Assembly: GCF_021725675.1 (NCBI RefSeq)
Contig: NZ_JAKJPO010000001.1
Span: 62,001-126,000, forward strand
Source: Marilutibacter chinensis
GTDB taxonomy: Bacteria > Pseudomonadota > Gammaproteobacteria > Xanthomonadales > Xanthomonadaceae
Length of the DNA: 64,000 nt
Reading direction: 5' to 3'
Shown one piece after another: positions 63,074 through 64,000 of this stretch (its first letter is position 1; the number at the start of each line of letters is the position of its first letter). Under the pieces are notes generated by a model. It saw only the letters and a list, made by a program, of their open reading frames with translations, searched no databases and was not told the DNA's origin. The translations under genes and the position numbers were made by a program.

Positions 63074-63720
63074 CGTTCTCCTTCGTTTCCCTGGTCCGCT
63101 GCCGGCAGCGCATGGCGGCGCATCAGCGTGGCAACCGCACGTTCGCGGTCGCCACTGCGCCCTTCCAGGTCGGTGGCGACCGCGGCGACATTCGCGGCCG
63201 GATGGTTCTGGCCGAGCTTGAACTTGACCTGCACCTCGTCGATGTCGAGGTGGAAGCCGATGATGCCGCGCAGCTGGCGCCGGTGGTCGTCGCGTTCCGG
63301 CTCGAAGGCCCAGTCGCGGCCGAGCCGGGTTTCCTGCACGTGGCTCAGGGCGGCGACCAGTCCGGCCAGGCCCGCTTCGTCGTCGAACGTGCGCAGGGCC
63401 CCGCCCAGATGGGCGACCGCGTAGTTCCAGGTCGGTACGCGCGCGGCGGTTTCCTTGTCGGGGTAGACGCCGGGCGATACGTAGGCGTGAGGGCCGTGCA
63501 CGATCGCCAGCGCGCGGCCCGCATGCCTCGCCTGGGGATTCGGCCGCGCCCAATGGCCGGACAGACGGATCCCTCGGTCGTCGCGGCGGTACAGGACCGG
63601 CAGATGGCTGACGGTCGGGACGTCGTCGCGCACCGTCACCAGGGTGACGAAGGGGTTCGCGTCGATCAGCCGGTCGAGCGCGGCCGGGTCGTCGATCGTG
63701 AAGGCGCGCGGTGTGTACAC
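63070..63720 (-). CDS. PaiB-like FMN-binding protein
   Basis: A 216-residue FMN-binding split-barrel protein of the PaiB family, annotated as negative transcriptional regulators in Bacillus. Seen: YTPRAFTIDDPAALDRLIDANPFVTLVTV, SHLPVLYRRDDRGIRLSGHWARPNPQ, the VSPGVYPDKETAARVPTWNYAVAHLGG block that is the family hallmark, and the C-terminal KFKLGQNHPAANVAAV. Start GTG 63720. It is joined to the SDR by an ATGA overlap and follows the unknown ORF by 7 bp. No separate DNA-binding domain is visible, so a regulatory role is uncertain. Confidence 0.88.
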   Translation of the reverse strand: MYTPRAFTIDDPAALDRLIDANPFVTLVTVRDDVPTVSHLPVLYRRDDRGIRLSGHWARPNPQARHAGRALAIVHGPHAYVSPGVYPDKETAARVPTWNYAVAHLGGALRTFDDEAGLAGLVAALSHVQETRLGRDWAFEPERDDHRRQLRGIIGFHLDIDEVQVKFKLGQNHPAANVAAVATDLEGRSGDRERAVATLMRRHALPAADQGNEGER

Positions 63721-63727
63721 GTGTCGG

Positions 63728-64000
63728 TCAATGGTGCGAAGGCAGCTTCTGGACCATCAGCTCGCGCAGGCGCTCATCGTCTTCGGCGCGTGGCGGGACC
63801 AGCTCGTCGAGCACGAAGCCGCGGACCTCGGCATCGTCGTCGTCGAGGCCGTCGAGGGCGACGAACTCGGCGTCCATCAGCGCCGCGCGGGCGCTGTCCT
63901 CGCTGTCGTACGTCAGGGTGTTGCCGTCGCTGTCGAAGACCTCGGCGGTGCCGGCCTCGCGCACCCGCATCCGCGCCCAGATCACCGTGCGGCCCAGGGT
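63728..64000 (-). CDS. Hypothetical acidic protein (partial at right edge)
   Basis: At least 90 codons of an acidic protein; the frame stays open to the window edge, so the true start may lie beyond it. Internal starts GTG 63985 and ATG 63970 also exist. The visible sequence TAEVFDSDGNTLTYDSEDSA and an Asp/Glu-rich segment (LDGLDDDDAEVRGFVLDELVPP) suggest a small soluble protein; DSDGNTLTYDSEDSARAALMD looks like a repeated beta-hairpin plus helix. It is seven bases upstream of paiB and probably belongs to the same operon. No function assigned. Confidence 0.68.
   Translation of the reverse strand, partial: TLGRTVIWARMRVREAGTAEVFDSDGNTLTYDSEDSARAALMDAEFVALDGLDDDDAEVRGFVLDELVPPRAEDDERLRELMVQKLPSHH

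Overview
The window is a GC-rich chromosomal segment (roughly 68-70% GC by eye) from a gammaproteobacterium of the Xanthomonadales/Lysobacteraceae (Lysobacter, Luteimonas, Stenotrophomonas and relatives). Evidence for this is the split metH preceded by an ArsR-methyltransferase fusion, the ~180 kDa NAD-glutamate dehydrogenase, the sucA-sucB-lpd order, the kynurenine-to-2-aminomuconate catabolic operon, and interspersed AGGAGCGGCGCAAGC-type palindromes. The genus cannot be fixed from the sequence. I see no rRNA, tRNA, CRISPR array, prophage or insertion sequence. The window looks like core genome with small accessory patches.

Layout. 1-10.3 kb (+ strand, with one minus gene): the end of gyrA with a clear terminator, an alpha-2-macroglobulin lipoprotein paired with pbpC, a peroxiredoxin (-), and a heat-shock pair (hsp20, then a CbpA-like DnaJ protein) behind a good sigma-32-like promoter. 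10.4-23.3 kb (- strand): PilH-like response regulator, YhdH/AcuI oxidoreductase, LOG-family hydrolase, the 2-oxoglutarate dehydrogenase operon sucA-sucB-lpd, then purB, a SnoaL-like protein and the overlapping VOC-roxA-GNAT genes. 23.4-26.5 kb (+): fumC and a TPR lipoprotein of visibly lower GC. 30.6-26.5 kb (-): a six-gene envelope ABC-transporter operon with its own GntR/YtrA-like regulator and two paralogous DUF2884 proteins. 30.7-35.7 kb (+): membrane-anchored glutathione peroxidase, two FKBP isomerases, UDP-glucose dehydrogenase, SlyX, DUF2058. 40.9-36.0 kb (-): ArsR-methyltransferase followed by metH in two pieces. 41.1-49.3 kb (+): acyl-CoA dehydrogenase, NAD-glutamate dehydrogenase, NAD kinase, 5'-nucleotidase. 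54.6-49.4 kb (-): sbcB, DUF2461, a secreted lipase/DUF4785 pair, DUF2939. 64-54.7 kb (-): a tightly packed kynurenine operon (unknown ORF, PaiB-like, SDR, PilZ, aldehyde dehydrogenase, small membrane protein, carbonic anhydrase, RidA deaminase, 3-HAO, ACMSD, kynU, kmo) whose genes often overlap by ATGA.

How genes work together. The kynurenine block takes kynurenine through 3-hydroxykynurenine, 3-hydroxyanthranilate, 2-amino-3-carboxymuconate semialdehyde, 2-aminomuconate semialdehyde and 2-aminomuconate to a deaminated product. Tryptophan dioxygenase and kynurenine formamidase are not in the window. Glutamate dehydrogenase, the OGDH complex and fumarase feed carbon into and through the TCA cycle.

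The most unusual non-coding content is a set of palindromic repeat families. Four of the five convergent gene junctions carry one of them. One family (12.6-12.7 kb and, inverted, 35.8 kb) shows base changes that preserve its two hairpins.
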